The notes under the pieces are model-generated. The model did no database searches and was not told the DNA's origin. It saw only the letters and a list, made by a program, of their open reading frames with translations. This document shows positions 8,145-16,794 of a stretch of 36,478 nucleotides of DNA, piece after piece. Numbering within the stretch: position 1 is the stretch's first letter; each line of letters starts with the position of its first letter. Both the position numbers and the translations under genes were made by a program. The stretch is taken from NCBI GenBank assembly GCA_017857255.1, contig JAFMDL010000016.1, forward strand, positions 1-36,478, given 5' to 3'. This DNA is from Puniceicoccaceae bacterium. GTDB lineage: Bacteria > Verrucomicrobiota > Verrucomicrobiia > Opitutales > Coraliomargaritaceae.

Positions 8145-8801
8145 TTGGGCACCCCGCAGAGCCGTATTGTCGGAGTCGTGGATGGCCGCGTGCGCCGACT
8201 GAAGGGCTACTCAAAGAACCATCACGTACCAGACGGTTATCACGCTGCGGCACAGGCATTCGTGCGCAAGGTCGGGCAGCAGAACGTCAAAGAGATCGTG
8301 GATCAGTTCTACGCCGATATCCGCAGCCTATTTGGCTATAAGCGTCGCGAATTCCAATACACCTGTGAGGATGGGTTCGGATGCATCAAAACGCCTGATT
8401 TCGATCTACACGTGCGCATCGATCAGAGTACTATTGACACAAAAAATTACCACCTCACGACCGAGATCGTCGCGCTGCACACCCCAGAAATCGCGACTGA
8501 TGAACGCTTCGTGGCCTGCTTCAACCACCACTGCGAAACGCTGGTGGTAGAATTCCCCGGCTCAATCAACATCGACGAAAAAATCGACGCCATTGAGGAT
8601 ATTCCCGAAATCGCCGACAGTCTTAGCTACGAGCCGGACGGCAGCAGCTTTGAACTTCGCCTTATTCCGCTGGATCTCCACATTCACGTGAGCGAAAGCG
8701 AAATCACCTTTCAACTACTGACGCTACGTGACCTCGGCAAACTAATGGAGCATAGCCAAAAGGCCTTTGAGATTTTAACTGAAGTCGGCATCAAAGCATG
8801 A
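8145..8801 (+). CDS. conserved-looking hypothetical protein
   Basis: A 218-residue soluble protein that I do not recognise. It has no signal peptide or membrane segment. The N-terminal 45 residues are basic (SRIVGVVDGRVRRLKGYSKNHH). A middle part (FYADIRSLFGYKRREFQY, then CIKTPDFDLHVRIDQS) and a C-terminal half of alternating strands rich in acidic residues look like an alpha/beta fold. The best available start is TTG at 8145. The frame is open to 8109 with no ATG or GTG, and GTG at 8178 would lose the SRIVGVVDG segment. It stands alone between divergent rpmI and nadA. The even codon pattern supports a real gene. Confidence 0.75.
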   Translation: MGTPQSRIVGVVDGRVRRLKGYSKNHHVPDGYHAAAQAFVRKVGQQNVKEIVDQFYADIRSLFGYKRREFQYTCEDGFGCIKTPDFDLHVRIDQSTIDTKNYHLTTEIVALHTPEIATDERFVACFNHHCETLVVEFPGSINIDEKIDAIEDIPEIADSLSYEPDGSSFELRLIPLDLHIHVSESEITFQLLTLRDLGKLMEHSQKAFEILTEVGIKA

Positions 8802-8977
8802 CTCGGATAGTAGAATATCGCACAAAAGGTGATGCGTGTAGCACCCTAGTAAAGTAGTTCCGCTCAGTCTAAAACGATTCAAAAAACGACGCTCTGCGCG
8901 GCTATTCCCATCAGCTGCAGCTTGACTTAATCGCACCTTCGCTAGATCTTAAGCGGCTTTTTGCAACCACCCAATTC

Positions 8978-9964
8978 ATGGCAACTACGACTCTCAACTA
9001 CGAACCTATGGTCTTCAACCCTCGCAACGGGGAAGAGGAACCACTCTCTGCGCTGCAACTCGAGGTACTCGCGCTTAAAAAAGAGCGCAACGCCGTTATT
9101 CTCGCGCACAACTATCAGGTCGACGAGATTCAGCGGGTAGCTGACTTCGTAGGCGACTCCCTCGGTCTTGCCTATCGTGCGGCTGAAGCAGATGGCGATT
9201 GTATCGTTTTTTGCGGCGTACACTTCATGGCAGAGACAGCCAAAATTGTGAATCCATCCAAAGCGGTGCTCTTGCCGGATATGGATGCAGGTTGCTCACT
9301 TGCCGATTCTTGCCCGGCGGAAAAACTCGCCGCTTACAAAGCCGCTAATCCAAACGTTTACGTGGTGGCCTACATCAATTGCTCCGCTGCTGTTAAGGCA
9401 CTTTGTGATGTGATCTGCACCAGTGGCAATGCGAAGACCATCATCGAAAACGTGCCGGCAAATCGCGACATTTTATTCGTGCCGGACCAAAACCTTGGGC
9501 AATGGGTTTCCAAACAAACCGGACGCGAAATGCAACTCTGGCCGGGCTCTTGTTATGCACACGTGTTATTTACCCAACAAGCGATCGAATCACTTAAACT
9601 CAAATTTCCCGACGCACTCGTCGTCGCTCACCCAGAATGTGTCGAAACTGTGCGCGATAATGCAGATGTGGTTTGCAGTACCGAAAAAATGATTGGTTTC
9701 TGCCAAAACAGCGATGCACAACAATTTATCATCATCACAGAAACCGGCATGATCCACCGCCTACAACGTGAAGCACCAGACAAGACCTTTATCGCTGGGC
9801 CGACTGATACCTGTGCCTGTAACGATTGCCGCTTCATGAAGATGAATACCATTGAAAAGCTGCGTGACTGTTTGCGCGACATGAGCCCACAAATCGAAAT
9901 GGAAGAGGACCTACGCCAACAAGCCTACGTGCCGCTCAAGCGGATGCTTGACTGGAGTAAGTAG
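8978..9964 (+). CDS. nadA: quinolinate synthase
   Basis: NadA condenses iminoaspartate with dihydroxyacetone phosphate to quinolinate, the NAD precursor, using a [4Fe-4S] cluster. The 328 residues fit. Diagnostic motifs are AVILAHNYQVDEIQ, FVGDSLGLAYRAAE, VFCGVHFMAETAKI, LPDMDAGCSLADSCP, YINCSAAVKALCDVICTS, VPDQNLGQW and AHPECV. Likely cluster cysteines are C106 (or C112), C192 (GSCYAH) and one of C279, C281 or C284 in the CACNDC cluster before MKMNT. It starts with ATG without an obvious Shine-Dalgarno. nadB and nadC are not adjacent, so it is a stand-alone gene here. A weak TTGACT/TAGATC pair lies at 8922-8948. Confidence 0.97.
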   Translation: MATTTLNYEPMVFNPRNGEEEPLSALQLEVLALKKERNAVILAHNYQVDEIQRVADFVGDSLGLAYRAAEADGDCIVFCGVHFMAETAKIVNPSKAVLLPDMDAGCSLADSCPAEKLAAYKAANPNVYVVAYINCSAAVKALCDVICTSGNAKTIIENVPANRDILFVPDQNLGQWVSKQTGREMQLWPGSCYAHVLFTQQAIESLKLKFPDALVVAHPECVETVRDNADVVCSTEKMIGFCQNSDAQQFIIITETGMIHRLQREAPDKTFIAGPTDTCACNDCRFMKMNTIEKLRDCLRDMSPQIEMEEDLRQQAYVPLKRMLDWSK

Positions 9965-9965
9965 T

Positions 9966-10085
9966 GAAGAATTAGGAGTTAAAAATAAGGACTGATTTAC
10001 CTTCAGACCTGCAGATTCAACTTTCCTCCCTCAGCCTTCAACTCTTTAGCCTCTGCCCACAGCCCTCAAATCTCAGCCTTTAGGT
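9966..10085. repeat. degenerate heptameric low-complexity sequence
   Basis: After nadA comes a purine-rich stretch with loose 7-base periodicity (AGAATTA GGAGTTA AAAATAA). It is followed by a pyrimidine-rich stretch repeating TCAGCCT-like heptamers with TCAACTT variants (about 10015-10085). The copies are imperfect. It abuts the MFS gene whose start codon is missing. Confidence 0.5.
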
Positions 10086-10151
10086 TTCAACGCCGACCGC
10101 GCTGCTGCGACCTATCGCAACGATGTCTTACGTGCCCCCTTTTACGGCATT

Positions 10152-11279
10152 TTGGAAGCCGGGTGGTCCACCTTTGCACTGCTGATTGCGATTCGCCACT
10201 ATGGTGCTCCAGAAAGCTACAAGGCATTTATAGCGGCAGCATGGCCGATCGGGTTCTTACTCACACCACTCACACTACATTGTGTGGCTAAACGACAGTT
10301 TCGACCCAGCCTTGCCTCCGCCAGCATGTTTGCCTTGGCCGCACTATTAATGCTTGGAGCCACAGTCGTGCAGAGCCTCACCGTCTTCACCGCATTCATT
10401 ATCGCCAGCCAAATGGCCACTGTCCAGCAAGGCCCGTTGATGATTCAAATCTACGCGGAAAACTACCCTGCCAGCGAGCGAGGGAAGCGGATGACAACAC
10501 CCTTTATACTGACAGCTTCAAGTATGATTCTATTCTCACTCATGGGCGGCTGGCTTCTCGATCGATCGATCAATAGCTATCACTTACTATTTGTGATCAT
10601 GGTCGTCTCTGCTGCCGTCTGTGCTTGGGCGACCAATCGTATGCCTAGCACCACTCTCTCCACTAAACATGTGGGCAATCCTTGGCAAAATTTCAGCCTA
10701 ATCTGGAAAGATAAATTGTTTGGCTACTTACTTGGTAGTTGGATGCTGCTTGGCCTTGGCAACCTGATTACCATGCCCATTCGAGTTGAATATTTGGCGA
10801 ATCCCAAGTTCGGCATCAACGCTGACAATACCAGCATTGCATTTCTACTTGTTGTCGTGCCAGCGGCGGCGCGTATACTTAGTACGAAGCTCTGGGGTAA
10901 TCTGTTTGATCAACTTCATTTCATTACCATACGTAATCTGCTCAACATACTCTTTCTGCTGGGTATCGCTGGCTTCTTTTTCACCACAAATATCTATCTG
11001 CTCACATTCGCCATGATCCTAGTGGGCCTCGCCACAGGAGGTGGTAAAATCATTTGGAGCCTGTGGGTGACAAGAATTGCTTCCCATGAAAAAGTCTCTT
11101 CCTACATGAGTATACATATGGCCCTGACTGGATTTCGCGGCACATTAGCACCCTTTATAGGTTATTGGATCCTGAGTCATTCAGCCCATCAAGGCGTGGC
11201 CTACGTCGGCATGGTCCTGATTGCAATATCGATTGCATTGTTCGAATGCGTACGCCACCACAAACGATTTAGGCACTAG
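10152..11279 (+). CDS. major facilitator superfamily transporter, start uncertain
   Basis: A polytopic membrane protein with about 11-12 hydrophobic segments over 375 residues, typical of MFS permeases. The cytoplasmic loop after TM4 carries SERGKRM, a family-type basic motif. Substrate is unknown. The called start is TTG at 10152, inside what should be the first transmembrane helix. The frame remains open back to 10050 and the extra residues look like real protein (TYRNDVLRAPFYGILEAGW), yet no ATG, GTG or TTG occurs in that extension. The true start may be a CTG at 10053 or another rare codon, or the 5' end may have been overwritten by the low-complexity sequence before it. If so this could be a pseudogene. 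Confidence 0.8.
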   Translation: MEAGWSTFALLIAIRHYGAPESYKAFIAAAWPIGFLLTPLTLHCVAKRQFRPSLASASMFALAALLMLGATVVQSLTVFTAFIIASQMATVQQGPLMIQIYAENYPASERGKRMTTPFILTASSMILFSLMGGWLLDRSINSYHLLFVIMVVSAAVCAWATNRMPSTTLSTKHVGNPWQNFSLIWKDKLFGYLLGSWMLLGLGNLITMPIRVEYLANPKFGINADNTSIAFLLVVVPAAARILSTKLWGNLFDQLHFITIRNLLNILFLLGIAGFFFTTNIYLLTFAMILVGLATGGGKIIWSLWVTRIASHEKVSSYMSIHMALTGFRGTLAPFIGYWILSHSAHQGVAYVGMVLIAISIALFECVRHHKRFRH

Positions 11280-11331
11280 CCAAATTTAAGCGATTAAATA
11301 TCCAAAGCTAGGCAACGGAAACCCGCGCTGA

Positions 11332-11928
11332 CTAGAGATAGTCACGTCGCCCTTCGAGGGCACTACGCAAGGTCACAGAATCCGCATAGGTCACGCCGCC
11401 ACCACTGGGTAGACCAAAGCCGATACGAGTTACCTTGATCGGCCGATCACCAACAATTTCTTCTTGTATATAATGGCAAGTCGCTTGCCCCTCGATATCG
11501 TTGGAGAGCGCCAAGACAAATTCAGAAATCCCGCCTGCTTCAATTCGTTCAATGAGACTCTGAAAGTTTAAATCCTGGGGGCCGATGCCATGGATTGGAG
11601 AAAGCTTCCCATGCAGTACATGGTACTTACCCTTCCACGCAGACGAGCGCTCGATGGCGATCAGATCCGGCACGTGTTCGACCACACATAGTGAACTTGG
11701 GCTGCGCCGCTCATCTTCGCATACCGCACATTCAGCACTCTCAGCTAGATTACCGCAACTCTCGCACCGCCGCACCGCGGCACGCGCCGCGACCATTGAC
11801 TCCATCAGTGCTTCGAGCGTCTCTGGTTGCTCCACCAGTAGATGCATCGCAATGCGCTCGGCAGAGCGAAAGCCCAAGCCCGGCAAGTGCTTTAATTCTT
11901 GCAAGAGGTTTTCAAAAGCTGGAGTCAC
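11332..11928 (-). CDS. recR: recombination mediator RecR
   Basis: RecR works with RecO (and RecF) to load RecA on gapped DNA. The 198 residues match the family. It has an N-terminal helix-hairpin-helix (LPGLGFRSAERIAMHLL), a four-cysteine zinc finger (CESCGNLAESAECAVCED, about residues 55-72) and a Toprim domain (LCVVEHVPDLIAIERSS, GISEFVLALSNDIEGQAT). The C-terminal segment GFGLPSGGGVTYADSVTLRSALEGR is typical. It starts with GTG, 12 bases after the ybaB stop. The ybaB-recR pairing is very common in bacteria; dnaX, often third, is absent here. Confidence 0.97.
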   Translation of the reverse strand: MTPAFENLLQELKHLPGLGFRSAERIAMHLLVEQPETLEALMESMVAARAAVRRCESCGNLAESAECAVCEDERRSPSSLCVVEHVPDLIAIERSSAWKGKYHVLHGKLSPIHGIGPQDLNFQSLIERIEAGGISEFVLALSNDIEGQATCHYIQEEIVGDRPIKVTRIGFGLPSGGGVTYADSVTLRSALEGRRDYL

Positions 11929-11940
11929 AAATTACTTTGA

Positions 11941-12249
11941 TTAAAACCCTGGGAAGCCACCCATACCGCCAGTGACTGCACCCATTGCATCTTCACTAGT
12001 CTCTTTCGCCTTGGCAGCCGCTTCTTGTACCGCACCCAATAACGTTTCTTCGATAAATTCCGCGTCTTCTTTCAAAAACTCCGGATCTATTTTAAATGCC
12101 TGAAAATCACCTTGGCCATTGATCTTAATATTAATCGCACCGCCACCACTTGAAACTTCGATGATTTGCTCTGCAAGCTGACCTTGAATACTCTCCATCT
12201 GCTTTTGCATCTTTTGCGCCTGCTTCAATAATTTACCTACTCCTGCCAT
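11941..12249 (-). CDS. ybaB: YbaB/EbfC family nucleoid-associated protein
   Basis: Small DNA-binding protein of 102 residues whose dimers coat DNA. The N-terminal helix (GKLLKQAQKMQKQMESIQGQL) and the strand segment IIEVSSGGGAINIKINGQGDFQAFKIDPE are diagnostic, followed by a helix and a glycine-rich tail. A GAGGA Shine-Dalgarno sits eight bases before the ATG, one of the few clear ones in the window. It is cotranscribed with recR. The 211-base gap upstream to the FHA gene has no open frame of note but contains the 10-base palindrome TTGAGCTCAA at 12325-12334. Confidence 0.95.
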   Translation of the reverse strand: MAGVGKLLKQAQKMQKQMESIQGQLAEQIIEVSSGGGAINIKINGQGDFQAFKIDPEFLKEDAEFIEETLLGAVQEAAAKAKETSEDAMGAVTGGMGGFPGF

Positions 12250-12460
12250 AATTTATATCCTCATTTGGGGTTGTACTACGTAAAATTAAAGTGTCCACGA
12301 AGCGCAGAGGTCGAGTCAAGCTGATTGAGCTCAAATTCATAAATCAAAAGTGGAATCTTGGTCAAACGACACAGTCTCACGCAGATCATGCGATGAGCTA
12401 TACAACAAGCCGGCAATCCTCTCGTGTAAACAGGGCTCGCTCAACCATTGAGAATTCCGA

Positions 12461-13264
12461 TCACTCACTAGGTACTGTCAAAATAAAGCGAATCGTGCTA
12501 TTCATCGGCCCCAGCACTAAAGTATTCGCGCCCGGTTCGAGCCGAACCCGAGTCACCTCCGATCCAGCCCCAAGCAGCTGACCATTCACAAGTGTACCAA
12601 GCTTACTCTTTCGATCCTGAATATAATAAGCCCCTTTTTCGCGAACAATCACACAATGCGAGCGGGATACGTTGTACGGCGGTCTCTCTCCAATCAATGT
12701 GTGACTCTTAGAGAAAACATCCACACATGCAGCTAGATCCGCACGGCGTCCAAACGCAAATGGGAAACTTCGTATTACTTGCTTCTGCAGCGCAGACTGA
12801 GAGCGCGTCTCCTGCGAATCAGGCTCGAGCAATAAACTACCGCTCGACAACACCATCGGCTGACGCCTTTTTAAACGCATTGATGAGGCAGGTGCACTGA
12901 GTCTATCTAGCTGCTCATGTGCCACGCGTAGCCGTTCATTGACCCCGCGCAGGCGCTCGAAAATCGTCGACAAGTACGAGGTCAAGGTTTCGTTCCCACC
13001 AAGTAACGACTGATTAAGATCGTCTTCCGCAATCACCTCGAGCGTTACATCAGTCAAGGCTTCGGCAGTTCCAGTGCGTGGCAGGTGCTCAATCATGCCC
13101 ATTTCGCCAAAGATTTCACCCTCCGCAAGCGTGCCAAGTACCACCTTTTTCTCCGCCTCGTTTAACGAGATTTCAACCCTACCTTGAAGAATACGATAGG
13201 CCTCCTGGCTATGGTCGCCTTGGGCAAAAATACGGGTGCCGGCTGTAACGGTTTCTGTTCTCAT
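12461..13264 (-). CDS. cyclic nucleotide-binding domain plus FHA domain protein
   Basis: A 267-residue soluble signalling protein. Residues about 1-115 are a cNMP-binding (CRP-like) domain with the phosphate-binding segment F52-G-E, then P62-R-T. Residues 90-125 look helical (a probable dimer coil). Residues about 165-262 are an FHA domain, which reads phosphothreonine: GR at 172-173, S200-x-S-H203 and G223-T-x-V-N-G228 are all in place. A stretch of about 20 residues separates the first two of these more than usual. There is no DNA-binding domain, kinase or phosphatase in the chain. Its ATG follows the CBS gene stop by eight bases, so the two form one unit. The binding ligand cannot be told by eye. 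Confidence 0.92.
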   Translation of the reverse strand: MRTETVTAGTRIFAQGDHSQEAYRILQGRVEISLNEAEKKVVLGTLAEGEIFGEMGMIEHLPRTGTAEALTDVTLEVIAEDDLNQSLLGGNETLTSYLSTIFERLRGVNERLRVAHEQLDRLSAPASSMRLKRRQPMVLSSGSLLLEPDSQETRSQSALQKQVIRSFPFAFGRRADLAACVDVFSKSHTLIGERPPYNVSRSHCVIVREKGAYYIQDRKSKLGTLVNGQLLGAGSEVTRVRLEPGANTLVLGPMNSTIRFILTVPSE

Positions 13265-13272
13265 TAAAAAAA

Positions 13273-13725
13273 TCAGCCTGGGTAACCATCAAAGACATAA
13301 CGACGAAGATTCTCCGCCTCCATCTCATTCACCTGTAACAACCAGCGAGTCACATCACCAATCGAAATCATACCCACTAATTGCTCATCATCAAATACTG
13401 GCAAGTGGCGCACACGCTTCTCAGTCATAATCTGCATCGCGTCTTCGATCGATGTATCTTTACTAATCGACAAATAATCCTTCGTCATCACATCGCGAAC
13501 GACAGTTACCTTCGAATCGCGTCCCGCTGCAACGACACGCGTCAACACATCACGCTCGGTAAACATACCCACGACACTGCCACCCTCTTTCACGATGATT
13601 GAACCGATGCGCTGGCGATTCATCTCCGACACGGCAACATCCACTGTCGCATCCACTGAAATACAATAAACAGACGATCGTTTCTCGCCCAACAGAATAG
13701 TTACAAGGACTTTATTTAGAGGCAT
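13273..13725 (-). CDS. CBS-domain pair protein
   Basis: A 150-residue protein consisting of little but two CBS domains, which typically bind adenine nucleotides as a dimeric module. The first runs about residues 15-70 (DVAVSEMNRQRIGSIIVKEGGSVVGMFTERDVL). The second runs about 80-140 (DVMTKDYLSISKDTSIEDAMQIMTEKRVRHLPVFDDEQLVGMISIGDV). A TTG start two codons further up is possible, but the ATG at 13725 is preferred. It lies upstream of and in one unit with the cNMP-FHA gene. A pure CBS pair needs a partner protein to act on; the FHA protein is the obvious candidate, by neighbourhood only. Confidence 0.93.
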   Translation of the reverse strand: MPLNKVLVTILLGEKRSSVYCISVDATVDVAVSEMNRQRIGSIIVKEGGSVVGMFTERDVLTRVVAAGRDSKVTVVRDVMTKDYLSISKDTSIEDAMQIMTEKRVRHLPVFDDEQLVGMISIGDVTRWLLQVNEMEAENLRRYVFDGYPG

Positions 13726-13801
13726 AAACAATTAGTTTAGATAAATCCTAAGCACTGGCAACCCCATGTTTTATAAATGATTTAGGCACCAGCAGACATC
13801 C

Positions 13802-14725
13802 TCACATCAACTCCGCATATCCCGCACGATAATCCACATACTCAGGCTGCCATTCAAACGTCTCACAAAACTTACTATTTAATATTCTGCGGCTAGGCAT
13901 GCGCCCGCCGCGACGCAACAACCGTGGCGACACCTGCTCAGGATCAAAAATCGGCGACGGCACCTCTAACTGTTCAGCCAGCCACGCCACCAGCTCTGCC
14001 TTAGTCGGTGGCTGGTTGTCTGCGATATTATAAATTCCCGAAGTCTCTGGTTGCCGGTTGGCTAAGGCCGCGCTGATCGCACGCACGATATCAGCTCGGT
14101 GAATCAAATTCAGCAAATAATCCCCCACTCCTGGGATCACCGATTCACCGGAACGCAATAGATCCAGCAGATAATGCCGCTCTGGCCCGTAAATCCCAGC
14201 AAGACGTAGCACATACCAAGCATCAAAAAAATCGGCAGCACCAGCCAGTAACCGCTCCGACTCGCACAACACCTGCCCGGTCGGCGGCGCACCTGAGGTA
14301 TCGGCGGTCTCATCGACTCGCTCAGCGTTATCTTGCGGGTACACCGAGGTACTACTGGTGTAAAGATACACTTTAATCCCGCGACCTTGGGCCCATTGCA
14401 AAATAGAGCGTTGCCCATTTAAATACGACCTCCGGTAGCCATCCAAACCACCGCCAGCGGAACTCACGCAATTCACCACGGCTGCATAGGTGCCTTGCAA
14501 TTGGCTGTGCCAAGTCGAAGCGTCGAGATCCGCGATCACCACCTCGCTGACACCCATTAAGCGTAATTGGGCTGCCTTTTCTGTATTGCGTGTTAATGCA
14601 CCTACCCGAACACCGACTGCTAGCAACTGCTCGGCTAGGGCCGTCCCAACGTAGCCACAACCGAAAATCATCACTGATTTCGGTAATTTCGCTACCACTG
14701 CACTTGATAAAAGATTCCCAGACAT
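13802..14725 (-). CDS. NAD-dependent epimerase/dehydratase-type SDR protein
   Basis: An extended short-chain dehydrogenase/reductase of about 307 residues resembling the YeeZ subgroup. The Rossmann loop is MIFGCGYVGTALAEQLL near the N-terminus; a TSSTSVY segment marks the active-site strand. RLAGIYGPER and the closing HRADIVRAISAAL segments are typical of sugar-nucleotide epimerases. The classical YxxxK pair is not evident, as in YeeZ relatives, so the enzymatic activity is uncertain. A TTG lies two codons further up; the ATG at 14725 is the likely start. It is divergent from hemF, with 52 bases between the two start codons that must contain promoters for both. Confidence 0.9.
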   Translation of the reverse strand: MSGNLLSSAVVAKLPKSVMIFGCGYVGTALAEQLLAVGVRVGALTRNTEKAAQLRLMGVSEVVIADLDASTWHSQLQGTYAAVVNCVSSAGGGLDGYRRSYLNGQRSILQWAQGRGIKVYLYTSSTSVYPQDNAERVDETADTSGAPPTGQVLCESERLLAGAADFFDAWYVLRLAGIYGPERHYLLDLLRSGESVIPGVGDYLLNLIHRADIVRAISAALANRQPETSGIYNIADNQPPTKAELVAWLAEQLEVPSPIFDPEQVSPRLLRRGGRMPSRRILNSKFCETFEWQPEYVDYRAGYAELM

Positions 14726-14771
14726 CTTCAAAAGTATTTGTGCCCTGACACATTCTGCAACAAGTTCCTAA

Positions 14772-15701
<930 letters not shown>

Positions 15702-15734
15702 TAACTGCGAATCGCGTTACACCCCAATTTTCCA

Positions 15735-16775
15735 ATGACTTCACGTGAACGTTTTCTAGCTGCCGCCAATTGCCAACCAGTCGATCGCCCACCCATCTGG
15801 CTGATGCGCCAAGCGGGGCGCTATCTTCCTGAATACCGCGCACTCAAAGCGCAGCACGACTTTGTCACCATGGTGCGCACGCCTGAGCTCGCCGCTGAAG
15901 TCACTCTTCAACCGCTACAACGCTTTCCGCTCGATGCAGCAGTCATCTTCTCCGACATTTTGGTTATCCCTGAAGCGCTCGGCCAAGGCTACCACTTCCG
16001 GGAACAAGGAGGCATCGGCATGGACTACTTGCTCGATACACCCGAGAAGATCGCCGCGCTAGACCCGTCTAAAGTTACTGAAAAACTAAACTACGTCGCT
16101 GGAGCCCTTGAACTAACACGCAAAAAAATGGGTGACGAAAAAGCCCTGCTCGGCTTCTGCGGCTCTCCTTGGACACTGGCTTGCTACATGGTCGAAGGTG
16201 GCTCTGCTAAAGACTTTGTTGCGATTAAGAAGCTCGCTTGGGATCAACCGCAACAATTCGAAGCTCTGATGCAAAAGCTCACCAATGCGATTGTCGAATA
16301 CCTGCACATGCAGATCGATGCCGGCGCCGATGCTCTACAAATCTTCGACTCTTGGGGTGCAATTTGCCCAGCCACACACTACGACGCATGGTCATTGCGC
16401 TGGATTCGCCACATCATTACTGAACTTAAACAGCGAGTACCAGTGATCTTGTACGCTAAAGGTATGGGCCACAAAGCAGATGACCAAATTCGCACGGGCG
16501 CATCCATTCTCAGCCTCGACTGGACAATGGACCTGCGTCAATTGCGCAGTTCCCTCACCCAAGGCATCGCGATCCAAGGCAACCTCGATCCCGTCACACT
16601 GACCACCACGCCTGAGATTACCCGTATCGAAGCAAAGCGCGTTCTCGAACAAGCCGGCACCCACCCTGGCTTCATCTTTAACCTCGGTCATGGTATGATC
16701 CCCAGTGCGAAAATCGAATGCGTCGAGGCTTTGATGGAAGTGGTCACTGGGCAAAAGAACGCTTCTATATCCTGA
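15735..16775 (+). CDS. hemE: uroporphyrinogen decarboxylase
   Basis: HemE removes four carboxyls from uroporphyrinogen III to give coproporphyrinogen III, the substrate of HemF encoded just upstream. The 346 residues match. The family signatures PPIWLMRQAGRYLPEYR and GFCGSPWTLACYMVEGG are intact, as are FSDILVIPEALGQ with its catalytic aspartate and NLGHGMIPSA near the end. It starts with ATG. The operon order hemF-hemE-hemY does not follow pathway order. Confidence 0.97.
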   Translation: MTSRERFLAAANCQPVDRPPIWLMRQAGRYLPEYRALKAQHDFVTMVRTPELAAEVTLQPLQRFPLDAAVIFSDILVIPEALGQGYHFREQGGIGMDYLLDTPEKIAALDPSKVTEKLNYVAGALELTRKKMGDEKALLGFCGSPWTLACYMVEGGSAKDFVAIKKLAWDQPQQFEALMQKLTNAIVEYLHMQIDAGADALQIFDSWGAICPATHYDAWSLRWIRHIITELKQRVPVILYAKGMGHKADDQIRTGASILSLDWTMDLRQLRSSLTQGIAIQGNLDPVTLTTTPEITRIEAKRVLEQAGTHPGFIFNLGHGMIPSAKIECVEALMEVVTGQKNASIS

Positions 16776-16794
16776 CATAGCATCATCCACGCAC

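Noticed and set aside
12291..12581. 96-codon plus-strand frame
   Set aside because: It overlaps the end of the FHA gene antisense and shows no conserved sequence.
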